A stretch of DNA of 64,000 nucleotides. Source: Phoronis australis. Taxonomy: Eukaryota; Phoronida; Phoronidae. Each line of letters starts with the position of its first letter. The stretch's first letter is position 1. Shown piece after piece: positions 25,462 through 52,700 of the stretch. The notes under the pieces were generated by a model that made no database searches, had not been told where the DNA came from, and saw nothing but the letters and a program-made list of their open reading frames with translations. Both the position numbers and the translations under genes were made by a program. Location: NCBI GenBank assembly GCA_002633005.1, contig NMRA01000227.1, positions 279,123-343,122 on the forward strand, written 5' to 3'.

Positions 25462-28400
25462 TTAGAGAGCTGCCAGCACCGTGTGACTATTCTCTGTAAT
25501 TCCTGTTGAGCCTACGCCACAACAAATATATATCTCATGCTAGTACAGAATTGTCTATTTTTCACTCACCATAACCGTCCATTTTCTGTTCTCAGCCTCA
25601 GGAAACACTAACGAACGACGGTCATAAAAGACATCATCATCCACCTCTTCCTGTTTCCGTGGTAAACAATGTAAGAACACCCAGTTGGGGTCAGCACGCC
25701 CGATCATCTGTATAATATGACAGTCTGAGTAGATAGACATTACAAGATGGAGGAGACAAACCTCAAAAATGGAGTTACACGTTGGTAATGTACAATTGTA
25801 CTATTTAAGAACTTTTTACATGTTATTTTTACAGTTTACTTTAAGTTACATATCACTCTGTTTAGCTGGCTAAAAACAAAAATAGAATTATGCGTACATG
25901 CACCATTTTCAAATTTGCAATTTTAGGTTTGGCCAGCTAAACAAGGTGAAATGCAATTATAGTACTTTAATTAATTTACAGACGTCACAAACAACCAATC
26001 TGAGTGTTGCTATTTTCCTGAAACTAGCCTATGAGTTGTTTAAAATAATAAAAATCTCTTCAACAAAGTTACAATTTTTCTACACAAGTGAATGTAAACA
26101 AATTAAAAACATTAACAGGGTTTAAATGTACATCTTCCTACAGCGGGGCTCGACATATACGAGTACAAGCTCAGAAGTACGAGTAGAAAAAAGTAAAATA
26201 AAAGTAGGAAATTGACCTCACTCGTATTGACCTCACTCGTATTGACCTCACTCGTATTGACATCACTCGTATTGACATCACTCGTATTGACCTCACTCGT
26301 ATTATTCAAATGAATGAGGAGCTGACGTTCAGCATTCTTTTTTTGGTTGCCACTCTTTTTATGAGTCCAAATACAGAAATATGAGTGCAGAATATGCCAT
26401 CACTCGTATTTTTGAGTGGCCATTTTTGCCTGTGTCAGGCGGTGTACAAGATAGTAATATTTTCAGAGCAATGACAACTGTCCACACTTATTTACACAAC
26501 GTAATCCTACAACCTGTCGGTTGACTTGGTAACCATCAAAGTCTTTCATTCGCTTTTCCTTTTCATGTTCCACCCCCATGCTGATCCAGGTATCAGTCAC
26601 TATGACGTGAGCGCCCTCTACTGCCTCTGTGGGGACATTGGTTAACTTCAGTGAAGTTTTGTGTTCAGATGCAAGTTGGAGAGCATGCTGAGTTATCTCT
26701 GAATCTGCTTCATAGCCCTGAAAGAAGCAGCACTAGTAGCCAGCTGTGCCCAACAAAAAGTCTAATTACTAAATTCCCCTTTACATACATCTTTAGTTCC
26801 CAGTTAATTAGAAAATTTCTACTTAAACACTGCTCGTTTGTCTTAGCCAGAAAATGAGAGTATATTGCAAAGCAGTTGGTTGCCAGCACTGTTAGTTTCA
26901 GCAGGACTATGGGAACGAGCAGTAGCTAAATTGATTTAATCTGGGCTGCACGTGTACTCGGGTTGTGACAAGCTAATTATGAATTTCCCCAACAAAGACG
27001 GTGGCTCGAAGAAAGAAAATTTTCAACTGAACGCAAATAGTGAGCTTTGAGCAACAGGAGGATTATTGATTTCTAGTTTTCATTAATTAAGCGTAGTCTT
27101 CATGAGCTGCATACAATATCACTTCAAATAATGTTTCTGAGCCACAATTACTGTTTTATAGCTGCTAACTGCTCAAAGAAAGCCACTTTTCTTTGATCAA
27201 TATGACAAGACATACCCTTTAATTCTTTGATCAATATGACAAGACATACCCTTTAATAAGTACAGTATCACTTGTTTCAAGAACAGAAAAAAGAAGGAAA
27301 ATTGTTTTTCATACCTTTGGAGCAGCAATACTCAAGTTAATACCCATTTTGGGACAACCAATCATGAAGGAGTGTGTTATGTTGTTGTAACCATCACCAA
27401 CAAAGGCAATGTTGAGACCTTCTAAATGGCCAAAGTATTCCTACAACAGCAGAATAGTGGCTGTGGGAAAACAGTGGCAAAAATGTAGATTTTAATAGAA
27501 CGAGAACAAATACTGAGGTTTTAATTATACAGACACCATAAAGTGAACAATCATGACAACAATTGTACGATGAGAATTGGCCTACCTCAAATCCAAGTCT
27601 TCCTGCTAGTTTGGTAACTGGCCCATTATGTTGCCACACACCACAGAATTAATGAGGCGCGAGCTCTGGGCAACATTCAGTTAAAATTCACAGGCTAAGT
27701 CACATTTCCTGTCAGATTTTAAAAATTCAACGTCAATTTTTCGTGAATGACTCAAATATGTTATTTAACGACTTTCATATCGAAATTAAAAAAAAAATCG
27801 TCACCCCAGTTTGTTTATGGTGGGTCTGATTATCTAAGAACGATAACATCAGCAGCTTGAGGCAATTAAACTACAACAGCAATTGCTGAGGTAGGCAAAC
27901 CGGTCGAGTTGCCCAATCTTGACCTGTTTAGGTGTCAATGTAGGATTCCTGTCATGATGTAAATAAGGCCAAATGAAACAAATGTATGTTTAACTTGATT
28001 TATATGTCGGTCAAAATTAGTCTTTGAAGACGTGCACAAAGCCCCAGTCTTCAGCAGATTATACTGTAAGTTAAACTACTGAGGACAGTGGGTGCCATGT
28101 TTCAAAAGGCACAATTTATGAGTTGATACATACGGGTAAAGATGAATCTAACAAGTACAGGGGTAAAGTTATCTCCAAATAACAGACCGCGGTAATTAGG
28201 CAGTGTATAGTTCATTTGTCATGTAACCAGAGATGGTCAAACTGAAAGCAAAATCTCAATTTCAACCTGAAACTCTTCATTTAAAACTGGGCCAGAATAT
28301 ATCCAGAATCACGTTTGTTGCATGTATCAGGATGGTTTTCCATTTCATTGCTATTCAGTTTCTTAATGATGACAATATGTGAATGTTCTTAGCATTAATA

Positions 28401-31202
28401 TTTCATGGGAATACATTGACAAGTTTAAAAAAGAGCACAAATTTTAAAAATTACCTGCAGAGTTAAGAAGTCCGCTAATATTTGTAATGGATGATAAAGG
28501 TCTGAGAGACCATTTATTACTGGCACTGAACCATCCTTAGCAAGGACACTTAAGTCTTCATGAGCATAGACTCGGGCAAATATCAGATCACAAAATCCAG
28601 AAAGCACCCTACAAAGGAAAACGACACAGATAGTGAGTGTCAATATTGAATGCCAATTTACAGCGACCTGAAAAGCAATTCTAATCACAGGCCGTAGTGC
28701 CGGCTCTTACCACAAAGTAAAACTCAAACTAACCTCCACAAAACTCTTACCAAGGCCAAGTAACTTTTACCACAGAAGCTGAACCACAACCCCAACCACA
28801 CAGTCACACACACAATCTAGGTCAATGAGTTAACTGGTTGTCAAAGGCTACTGTAAAGTAGTCTGGAAGGTCAATTTACCATTTTGGCGCCATTTTGTGA
28901 TGTGCCATCATGATGTGATTCATGCCCAGTAACCACTCGCAGAAACTAGGTCATTCACTAAGGTCACTAGGTCATGCACTAAGGTCACTTGCACTAAAAA
29001 TTGTCCGTGGTAACAGTGCCCGAGTGTTGTTGGGAGTTTGGGTTGCATGGTAAGGGTGCCGCCCGTGGTATGTATCGACAACAACAAAGACAATTATTCC
29101 CAGTACTTCTTACTATCACATTCAGTTACACATACTAGACAGAGGAGATGAAAGNTTTTTACGCAAAAACCCTAAAAATACCAGGTGAGCAGGTTGAACT
29201 CTGTTTCAGTTGCACAGGACCACTTTCAATATTTTGCAATTTAGTCTGTTTATCACATTCGAGGCCTCTTTAAATTCTATAGTTTTGTAGATATGTGGCT
29301 AAATGCAGACTCATTGATTAAGTACAGTATAACGTTAACTGATCAGTGAGTGACAGTCGATTAGGTACCATATAACCTTAACTGATCAGTGAGTGACAGT
29401 CGATAAGGTACCATATAACATTAACTGATCAGTGAATGACAGTCAATAACGTGCTTCATAGCATGTAGATAGTGACAAACCAGAATGACCATACCCGTCT
29501 CTGTAGATATTCTGGTCCTTGTACTCCTCTTCTCAAATATCATTGCAATCGACTTCCCTTTCATGGGCTCGTACACCTAAAATTTAAACAAACAACAATT
29601 TGGTGACCTGTATAAATCAATTAAAATACATTCATTTAAAGCACATTACATTTATGAATTCAAAATTATCTGACCAACAATCAATTATGGGTCAGAATAT
29701 TTTCAAAGAACTTGTACTTTTGCCAAGGTGAAATAAAATTATTTTTCTGAATAACTAAATGGAGCATTATAAGACAAAAATTATGACTTAAGTCATTTTT
29801 CATGTGACAGACCCATTGAGTGTACAGTATATTGATCACACCTCTCCACTTTTGAACCTGGTTTTCAAATCTTTCGCTGTCCATAAGAACTGTTCAATTT
29901 CAGATGGTGTGAAGTCTCGCAATGTAAGGAAGTTTCGTCCGGTAAGCGATTCATTACTAAAAAACAAAATATGAAATACAGGAACAAGACATCAACTACG
30001 TCAACTAGAAAGAACGTGGGTGTGGGTCATCACCAAGGTACCACAAAGGTCCACGACTGTGCAACTACCAGGCGGACCTACGTCATTAGCAACCGTAATT
30101 TTTGAAGTAAAAATGATATCCTAAGGTTCCTCTGTAAGAAATTTGAAAAAAAATCGGTTTATTCCTTGCTGAGAAATTACTTGTCAAAAAATAGCTTACT
30201 TTTTTGGTACACGTGATATATCACACGGAAATTGCTCAAGTTATTGATCCTGTTGTTTTGATATGAATGTAGTACCTTTCTTTTTAATTTTGATAAAAAA
30301 GCATGACCAAGTGACCTAATTAATGGCCAATTAGCATAAATTTTAGACAAAAATAAATTCTGTGAAATTTCTACTTTCATAAAATATATACTGTTTCAAC
30401 TTTCTGGAATTAGTGCGAGTAAAATATAAACATGTTCGCTGACATGACACTTTTATCGCGGAACTAAACACTGGAGAGGCTAATTCGATACTAACAATGC
30501 CATCTACTCACTAGCGATAAAACTAAGCAATATTTTGCTGAATTAAAATCTAGGAGTTATGTAGTTATTAGGGTAAGTATACAATCTTGTTGATAAGGTC
30601 CTACAGTCAACCGTAACTGAAATCTGTTTTCCAACTGTTTTATAAAAAACAATCAAGATTTGAAAGAACAATTGGCAAAAAATCCTTCCAAGTCGTATAA
30701 CTTAGTTCGCAGATGGTAATGATAAAAATCATTTTCAATAGAATTACCACTTATACTGCGGGCCTACTAGTCACTAATCAGTAAATGCCCCGCCCTTGCC
30801 ATGTGGATGATGTAATACATACTGCCCCCCCCCCCCCGTTCAATGCAAGAAGGTGCAAAAGACTGTAAAAATGTTGACGCTACTTTTAGTCAGATCAAAC
30901 ACATACGGAGTACAAAACATGAACAAGTAATGTCCTGCACTTTAATTCCAGGCATCACTGATGGTTCAGTTATGCAGTGACAGTGTGTTCATCACTTATC
31001 AGCTGGCCTACTCAGCACTCATGCTGTAGGGTGGAGGCAAGTGATCACATTCAAATTTACAGATCAAATATTACCTAGAAGATTCAGCGCGCTGAATATT
31101 AGCTGTATACCCAGAGTACCGACAAGAAATGACCTTCAGAACATTACTGCACCCATTTATCTGTTTAAAATGCTGAAGCACTTTGTTAATCGTGAGCAAC
31201 AT
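25462..31202 (-). CDS. OTC: Ornithine transcarbamylase, mitochondrial (one internal exon missing from assembly)
   Basis: OTC joins ornithine and carbamoyl phosphate to citrulline in the mitochondrial matrix (urea cycle). Exons: 31075-31202 (start [13 protein letters not shown], a basic mitochondrial presequence), 29842-29956, 29495-29576, 28455-28608, 27315-27440, 26514-26717 and 25570-25707. Visible signatures: FEKRSTRTR (carbamoyl-phosphate loop), [45 protein letters not shown] (catalytic Cys) and [13 protein letters not shown]. Intron positions and phases match human; exon lengths 82, 154 and 138 are identical to those I recall, and human exons 7 and 8 are fused here (204 nt). The segment equal to human exon 4 (88 nt, containing GGHP and ending DTAR) is not found between 28609 and 29494, where a lone N sits at 29155. 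The last exon is tentative: 25462-25491 would end in HTVLAAL-stop, giving about 354 residues if the missing exon is 88 nt. Confidence 0.93.
26211..26303. repeat. 15 bp tandem repeat in an OTC intron
   Basis: Six units of ATTGACCTCACTCGT (some with ACATC). Open in frame because the unit is five codons. Confidence 0.9.
27191..27257. repeat. 34 bp direct duplication in an OTC intron
   Basis: TTTGATCAATATGACAAGAC and the following ATACCCTTTAATT occur twice in tandem, 58 bp from the donor of exon 27315-27440. Confidence 0.85.
29155..29155. other. Single ambiguous base where an OTC exon is expected
   Basis: An N in the interval 28609-29494 that should hold the OTC exon equal to human exon 4. See findings. 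Confidence 0.9.
29331..29455. repeat. 43 bp tandem repeat, three units
   Basis: TTAACTGATCAGTGAGTGAC followed by AGTCGATAAGGTACCATATAAC occurs three times, the last decayed. Confidence 0.85.
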
Positions 31203-31471
31203 GGTTCCGCAGAGGCCGTTAGAGGTCGCTCTAACACGTACTATTAAGATTGCACCATCACTGTTTATGCCCAAAAATTCAATGCAAGACATTCCAAGGT
31301 TATGTAAAAGCTGTCATTTTACTATTTTTTACTCATTAAATATTCTATTTTGAAATCCGTTAGCTTCAAACCACATTTTATGCAAGGCACCAAACACTAG
31401 GGGACGCTACTTGACGTCTTTGAATTGAGTTCAGTTCCTTCCGCGGCTATTTACGTGAATAGCGGGAAATC
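31203..31471. promoter_or_regulatory. Divergent OTC/ACAT1 promoter region
   Basis: Only 269 bp separate the OTC start codon (minus, 31202) from the ACAT1 start codon (plus, 31472), so both promoters and both 5' UTRs must fit here or overlap. The stretch is mostly AT-rich with no obvious CpG island. A CRE-like TGACGTC lies at 31412-31418 and an ETS-like CTTCCG at 31438-31443, both close to ACAT1. These matches are short and could be chance; the head-to-head arrangement is what is directly seen. Confidence 0.7.
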
Positions 31472-45018
<13,547 letters not shown>

Positions 45019-45929
45019 GAGTGTGTTATATCATCATCTTGTATATATTGTACATTATTTACATCTATGGCCAGCTACGAGGAACTGCGATGAAATTGTT
45101 TAAAGTGACTTATCTTGTTTGACCATAAGTGGACATTATGTGAAAATGTCCTTTGAAACTTCTATAAACCTGCTTTACATCAGAAAACTAACTTTTGAGT
45201 TAGATGTCCACGTTCAGTGTTGAAATTCGTCTCAGGGTGTTCCGTACATAAATTAAATGTGATTTTTGGGTTTTGGAGTGGCTCATTAGTGCCTGACACT
45301 AAGTTCATCAAGTGCGTTGTCATAGCAACTCTTTTTGTATGCTAAGCACGAAATCACGCACTGCCAGTTCTTTTCAAACTGACAATTCTCGTTTGAAAAG
45401 GTAACAAGTCAAGACAACATATACAGCAACACGTTGTACGCACGGGAATATGTGTAGATTCGTAGCAAGTCTTCAGCGTAACTTAATGGAACCCAATACC
45501 TGTAGGAAATGCCTCCCTTAATCCAAAACGAGATACACATCACATGACTCTAGTAACCATAGCAGTAAGTGTTTAAATTTTAATTCAATTCTTTGATGGA
45601 ACACAGGTTTGTAGCAACTTCAGAAGACCTGATGTGAATGTGTTTTGTTTGAAGTGATCATTTACATTTTTAGTCATTTAGATTAAGTGCCACTTGTCAA
45701 GGGCGTGCATTCCAAAAATTAAATTGTCATTTGAATGTGATTGTTAATTCCATGCTTGTGGGTCAACAAACCATTTTCCGTTTAGTCTCATTACGAAAGC
45801 CCTTAAAGCAAAATTATGAAGGGACAAGACCCATATTTTTCTGAAATGACACACGATGCCACTCCACCTTTTCTTAGAAATCTTTAAGAAATAGTGCTCT
45901 GTTGAAAGTTTTTGGAGTCGGGCTTATCA

Positions 45930-45935
45930 AATAAA
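45930..45935 (+). terminator. Candidate ACAT1 poly(A) signal AATAAA
   Basis: AATAAA lies 912 nt after the ACAT1 stop codon, in a stretch without other coding signals, before the convergent PATL1 3' end. Chosen because it is the clear canonical hexamer on this strand in the interval; not confirmed by transcripts. Confidence 0.5.
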
Positions 45936-46500
45936 GACTAAGTAAACTCAAATTAGTTTTCTTATTTTTTGATTCACAGACACATAGCAAAATTCCCTAC
46001 TTGAAATGAAACAATATCATTGTGGAGCATAGCTATGCTTGTAGCACTTTTAAAACAATAACAAGGAGTTCCTTCGAACCATTTCGTAAACGAATATAAA
46101 AGGAAGCTGTAGCTACTTCTAAAGAATAAATATAAAAATGAAAAAAAACTAATATGGATATTACTATCAAAGTCTTATTCAGCTCAAAATACCTTTCCAT
46201 TTTGTGAAGTAACAATGGACCACAATTTCTGGTTAACCTAGAAACGGCCACCAGGAAACCAATACATTATTTCATTTATAGAAATTCTTTTACACTTCTT
46301 CAGCAATCTACAGAGCAGAGAACTGACTTCAGAAATTGTGTAAATATATATTCTTTGAAGACTTGAGAGTCCACAATTATTGTGCTAGATTACTTTCTAC
46401 CAATCATTAAACAAATTATACGTGTAAATTAACAGCACAATGCTGCTGTAAGTCTTGAGCTGCACAATCACAAACCTGAATGCGTTTTACCACTGATAGC

Positions 46501-46506
46501 TTTAAT
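46501..46506 (-). terminator. Possible PATL1 poly(A) signal ATTAAA
   Basis: ATTAAA on the minus strand, about 225 nt after the PATL1 stop. No AATAAA was seen on this strand in the 790 nt after the stop. The variant hexamer is common by chance in AT-rich DNA. Confidence 0.25.
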
Positions 46507-46729
46507 ACAAACAAAATGCAGATTTGTATTTGGATGACTACAAGTGAACTTGTACTATCCTTCGGATCACTCCTTAAAGGCTGCTTTTAACACAGGCTTT
46601 CACTAATTAATGAAGAAATAATACCTTGCATGGCAGCACATTCCTACCTGAACCCAAAGAGTGCAGGAAATGGTCAATTCTAAAATTCGATTTGCGTAAA
46701 CTGATGCCATGATGATCTACCCCCTGTGA

Positions 46730-49700
46730 CTATGACAACAGTCGATTCATGAGCGCCACCCTGTGCTCCAGACTGTCCAGTAGCTTTCCTCCTATAGTAC
46801 CTTCAAAGTGCTTCATAATATCACTACAAGGATGTACAGTCACAGCAAGAGTCTTCTCTGGAACAGCCACTATTGTTTCAGCGACTGTCAGTAGAAAGTG
46901 AGACCTGGAGTAGATCAAAATTTTCTCAAAGAAGCTGACAAATTCCTTATGCATTGCATTCCTGCATAAAGATTACAAGCCAAATCCTTTTAAAAATAAT
47001 GAACAGCGAAAAAAACCAATTGCGTGTCTGTCCAGTTTTACTCCACGGAGTGATGTTCAACATGCATAGACTAGAATCTTGTGAGGCTTCTTTGACATTT
47101 CATGGTGGAACTTGTATCGCGTGAATTTGCTGCTACTAAAATGTATTACTCGAGAGGATATACTAAATTAATATGGTAATTTTAAATCTATCCTTGTACA
47201 ATCCACTAACAAGTTATGGGTAAATTGGACCTTTACTCTCCAGCAGTATACAATATTTAAGATCACCAGTTTTCAGGTCACCATCACTCTGCTTGTGGGA
47301 CATATTCCTGTGGCGCTCCCTGTTGTCTTATAAACACATTACCAAGGGCACAGTGAGCACCAGCATCACGTATGTCATTAACAACCATTCTACGAGAAAC
47401 TCCTCTGGGGGATTTATCTCGTTAGGACTCGTGAAGAGACATAGAAAGTTTGTCCCAAGACAATTACCACTCCTGGTCTCAAAAGTACTTTAATTTGCCA
47501 TACCACAGCAGGCACAAGGCAAACAAAAGTGCCACTGAACCAAAAACAATCATCGTGAAAGGGACATGGGACAGACATGCTTTATCCCATTTGTGCCTGG
47601 TTGTCTATAGTACCATTGTCTCTACTCACCTGAGGAACAACTGAACACAGGTTCAAAAGCTAGTTATTCTGCATGTCATACTGCTCAGCTTGCTTGCATA
47701 AAACTTAAAGGCTTAATGCCAACAATTACATCACATTATGTGTTGCGTTACTATTGCTAAATGAGGCATTTGACATCGTTCGAGAAACTAACTTATCCAG
47801 CGGATAAGTTTTGAAGTTTTATGCAACTCTGCCATGGAGAATAAAGGTGCACTTTATAAATTAGTTTAACCCTTATCCTGCTGTGCCTCTATTCAGACTA
47901 CTTTCCCTGTGTGCTGAGCTAAGTAGGTCACCACTACTACTGTACACTATTAAAGCTGTTGTGGAGGTCACCCAGACAAATGACCTAACAATTTTAAATT
48001 GGAAATTTGAAAGGGAAATATTAAATTAACAGAAAAGAAGTCAATACAAAACTTGTGCAGAATTTAATGGGGATTTTCACCATGTGTAAGTCTTTATCAT
48101 AGCCTTGGTGAAAGTAAACTGATCCACTGTCATCCTCTCCCGTATGGCTCCAGCCATCTAATGAAACTATGTGTCTACACTTACATAAACCTGCCAATAT
48201 CTCCCAAACTAGTAATCACAGCCATATAGTTAAAATTGGAGAACTGTAGAGGAAATTGTGAAGTATGGAATGCTCATGGTCACATATCTAAATAACATTC
48301 CAGGGCTCTTACAATTTCTGAATGAAAATCACTAGTGTCCTGGGGTGAGTGCACTCTCCTAGCGCAGCCCAGCTGTGACTTATTATAGTCGATTGAGTAC
48401 ACCCAACGCATTTTAATAGGATAATTGGCATGTCGGCTGACCTCGCCTAGCGCAGGATAAGGGTTAATATTAGATTAGAGTTATTCAAATCCACACATTC
48501 TGGACACGAAGAATAAAACTCTCACCAGTTTTGCCTGTCATCACTACTAATGTCTTCTGATGTCCTGCTAAGTTTGTCAGCACAGCTCACTAAGCCAAAT
48601 ATTACTGATACGCCAAACTGAAATATATTATAAATTTATGAAGTTTATCATTATCCAAGTAAACATAGAGAACCAATTTATGAAGTTTATAACAAACAAA
48701 TTTCAAAGCAAACATAGAGAACCACCGGATATGAAGCACAGTTAGTACACCAATAATAACACGACCGTCACAAATACATGTAATTACATGGTACTATTAG
48801 AAGAATATTACATTATGATAAACACAACCATAGTATGCCTGCTTTATAAAGACGAGTGTAATCTACGCAAAGCTTGCATATTCATTTAAACAGTTGAGTT
48901 GTAAGTCACACATTTGTTTCCATATTATTCAATGAATAATGTAAGTATCAATTAGTTTATAGTTGGAGACCTGAAAAAGACTTGGGTTCTGATTAAAACT
49001 TCAAAAAAGTTTTTTGCTTCATCGATTTTATTCGAAAGTAACTTGGTTTTCAGTTGTCTTTCATTTCCAATTAAATAAGAATTAGTAAATGACCATGCCA
49101 CTTCTACCAATATTCTTTGCCCACCTGAAGCACCACCTGAAGCACCACAGGTATTTCTGTAGCCTCAAATTTCCCCTCGGAGGTAAAAATTATCTCCGCA
49201 TTTGCAGACTTCAGTCACATGGAAAGTTGTGACTTTCAAACTGAAGCATGATTAGTCATAGCAATGAAGTTCAGACATGTACAGATAACAGTCACTTCCA
49301 AGGTTAAATTTGAAGCTACAAAAACACTAATGATTCAGTGCCATCCTGCCTAAAGAGTTAGAAACAAATTCTGTGATTGGTTGATAGCTCACTTTGTTTG
49401 ATTGTGGATATCTCAGGCAAACGTAGTGTTATAGTCAAAATGTAGAAGTGTGGGATCGAGACTTTTACAAAGAAATCAGCTTCAGGAGGTGGAAACTAAC
49501 TATTTTGGAGTGTTATTCTGAGAAATGGCAAAGTTTTGGACTGAAGGGATCATCGATTGTAAACAGCAAATTGTGATAAGCTACTATCACGTCTGCTGGT
49601 GGCCATGCTATTTTCAGCATGTCATCGCTGTCCAGGGAAAGGCATGACAAACTTGTGAATGGTGGTAAAAATAAGACAACCATCAATTGATAAATTGTGA

Positions 49701-52700
49701 AAGAGTAAGAATAATGTGGCCATACTGTTTAGTCTCTGTGTGCATCAATGGTGCAAGTGGATATATACTCAAGCTACGCTGATTGACGCTCAAATTTGTT
49801 CAATGTGGTAGGTGTGTTGACTGTTGTCAAACGTTTTCTAACTTTGTCCATATCATTTGTTGAGTCTACATCTTAGTGAAATAAAAGTTAACCATGTAAC
49901 CATGGAGTTGCTAAAAGGGTATTTAGGTAAGAAATTGGCCAAGTACCTACTCAGAACACACTGTCCATGCGCTTACTTATTACAAGAAGGGTTTTAAGCT
50001 TAGCGACTCACTACTAAAATCTGTAAAATAATCTGGTATGCGGAATACTCAGGGCTTGGAATGACCAATGACAAAAAACGCGGAAACTTTGAAACTTTTA
50101 CGGCACAAATCCGATAACCAGCCTTGAAATGGTCAATGTGAATCTTTCCCCGACAAAAATCGGGAGGACTAAAAAAAAAAAGGTTACCACGATCAGAAGC
50201 ATGCGTCTGCGTCCTTTTAGCTCGCCCATCCACTCCCAACCCACACATTTTTGGCTGCAGAGCGGCAGTATTTGTCGCCGCGCTTAACAATAACACGAGA
50301 CGCCATTGAAAATCACACCAGATGCCCCGGCAATGTTGACAATTTACGTTCCTCCAAAACATAAAGAGCAACGGCAACTTCCACTTTTCGAGGTGAACGT
50401 CGTCTGCAACGCCGCATCCGCGTTTCCGCGGAAAATTCCAAGCCCTGAATACTACAAAGCAGTTTTGGTGGTACACAGATCTGTTTAAAACTTTAGGAGA
50501 AGGAAACTCTGGTTTTAGTAATGCATCTTATCCAATCACTCACCTTGTTCTGAAGCGCACTCTTGTGGCCAGAGTTGCCACTAAGAGCTTGTGAGAATTG
50601 CACGACAGTTTTAAAGTCACAACTCTTCATGACATTCAACACAGTGTCCAACAGGACCAGTAAAACCTAACGAGATGAGAACATGTTTGTAACAGTTCAG
50701 CAAAGTGACATTGGGCTATTATATTCTGTACTTCAAGATATAACCCGTTCTAAGGTAACTGGTAAGGAAGTGTATCTTACTAATGAATAATTAATTGGAA
50801 CACTTATTTTTGATTCAACTATTATCACGTCTTCATAATCTTCTCACACCAAATTAGATTAACTGTAAACAATGACTAGACCATCAACTTTCGGCATTAG
50901 ATTAACTGTAAACAATGACTAGACCATCAACTTACGGCATTAGATTAACTGTAAACAATGACTAGACCATCAACTTACGGCATTAGATTAACTGTAAACA
51001 ATGACTAGACCATCAACTTACGGCATTAGATTAACTGTAAACAATGACAAGACCATCAACTTACGGCACTAAACCCATTATGTTTCCTCATTGTTAAACA
51101 CTAGCTACACTGTCATTAAAATAGCAAAAGCCGACTAGAATAGCCGACTACGACAACTGACTATAACCTTGGACTTACATTGTTCGGCTGGTCCTTCTTG
51201 GTCACAACTGTAATATTCCTGAACAACGCCGATATGATAGAGATAGCCTGTGTCTGAAAGTATGTTAATTAGGAAATTAAGTGTTTGTGTACGAAGAAAT
51301 ATCAAACATTTACTCAAACTCATCAACTGCTGCAATAAATCTACACATCAGGGTCCTCTTTCATGGAAAAGACACAATTTTAGTCTTGTGCTTTAACATC
51401 AGAAAAATGTTTAGTCATGTAATTATGGGCGCATCACAGTCTAAAAATAATCTATAGCAATATTTTTTTGTATTATATTCTCAGAAACTTTGCAGTTTGA
51501 CTCAAAACACTTATGAATATTTTTCGGAAATAGTTGTGGTGCGTAAGATCAAATTTCTCATAACCGACAAGGTAACATTGTATACAGTTGATACAAATGA
51601 GATGAGGACAAACCTTCAGTACACTACACACTATGGTGGACAAGTGGAACACACCTAGTCAAACCAAATATAAACAAATATTGGAGACCACAAAGCAACT
51701 GTCAGCAGCTGTTCCTTTGTAGTCCTCTGAATGTCCTGGTGTCGATTCCACAAAAAATGTGTACTGCTCAATGCTTCATAATGGTAAATATTGTGTTTTA
51801 CCCACGAGTGTGTTACCTTATCAAGAAGCAGTAAAACACGACCGATAAGTCTGAGACCTTTCCTAACGCAGGCAATCTGGACAAATTTATCATTTGTACT
51901 CGTCTGACAATGAAGTTGAGCGTACATATCATCAATTGATTTTTTCCTTTCCAGCAAGAGAGCTTCCCTAGAACAAAAGGACAGTCACAGCCACATTTAA
52001 CGAGTCACAGCTTGCAAGTCCTCGGTACATTATTGTTAACTTAGGTTAATATGTAGAACACTGACAATTTAACATTAAGTTAACTTTAGCAATGACTGAT
52101 CGAATTAATATGAAACTTTCACATACTGTGGTTCTATGTATTGATCTCCAAAACAAAATTAGGATTTTTTGTTTTCAAAATGATCCATTTAAGCATGAGG
52201 GGTGATCAAAAACAAGGACTTGCATAATTTATATGAAAAAAATCAAAATTTCACAAAACAAAAATGAAATAGGCTAGGGCTGTTCCAGCAAAAAATGTAT
52301 GGGAGGGGGAAGGCACTTTTATTTCATACCCACCGCCCATACTTTTTCATTTATTTCTCCAACCCACGAACCAGAAGTTTTTAATAAGTTAAAATATAAA
52401 ATCCAACACTTGCAAACAAATTGCCTCCAGGATGACCTGTTAAGAACTTAGATGATCGACAGACAAGAACTAGTCTTGTCCAATATTGTCACAAACTAAT
52501 AGCCAAGAGGGTAGTCGAATCAAAACGAAAATGACTTCTGTTAACACACCTATCTCTGCTATATATTTTTGTGCCAAATTTCCAGTTGTGCCTTATAGCA
52601 CCTTTTAAGATAATCAACCTATCTTGTCAAAAACTAAAATGCCCCACAGTGGGTGCTACAGTAGCCAAATCTGTGCATACCAGTCATCTATCTATATGGC

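Larger units (their letters stand above)
45019..46729. other. ACAT1-PATL1 convergent 3' region
   Basis: Holds the 3' UTRs of the two convergent genes. Only the poly(A) candidates listed separately were seen; no other gene or large repeat. Confidence 0.6.

Noticed and set aside
29050-29075. GRHP on the minus strand as the lost OTC exon (expected GGHP)
   Set aside because: The following residues do not match OTC at all and no donor after a DTAR-like end was found.
50853-51067. CRISPR-like or other repeat-spacer array
   Set aside because: The units are head-to-tail identical with no spacers, in a eukaryotic intron; an ordinary minisatellite. The same applies to 59971-60197 and 59073-59221.
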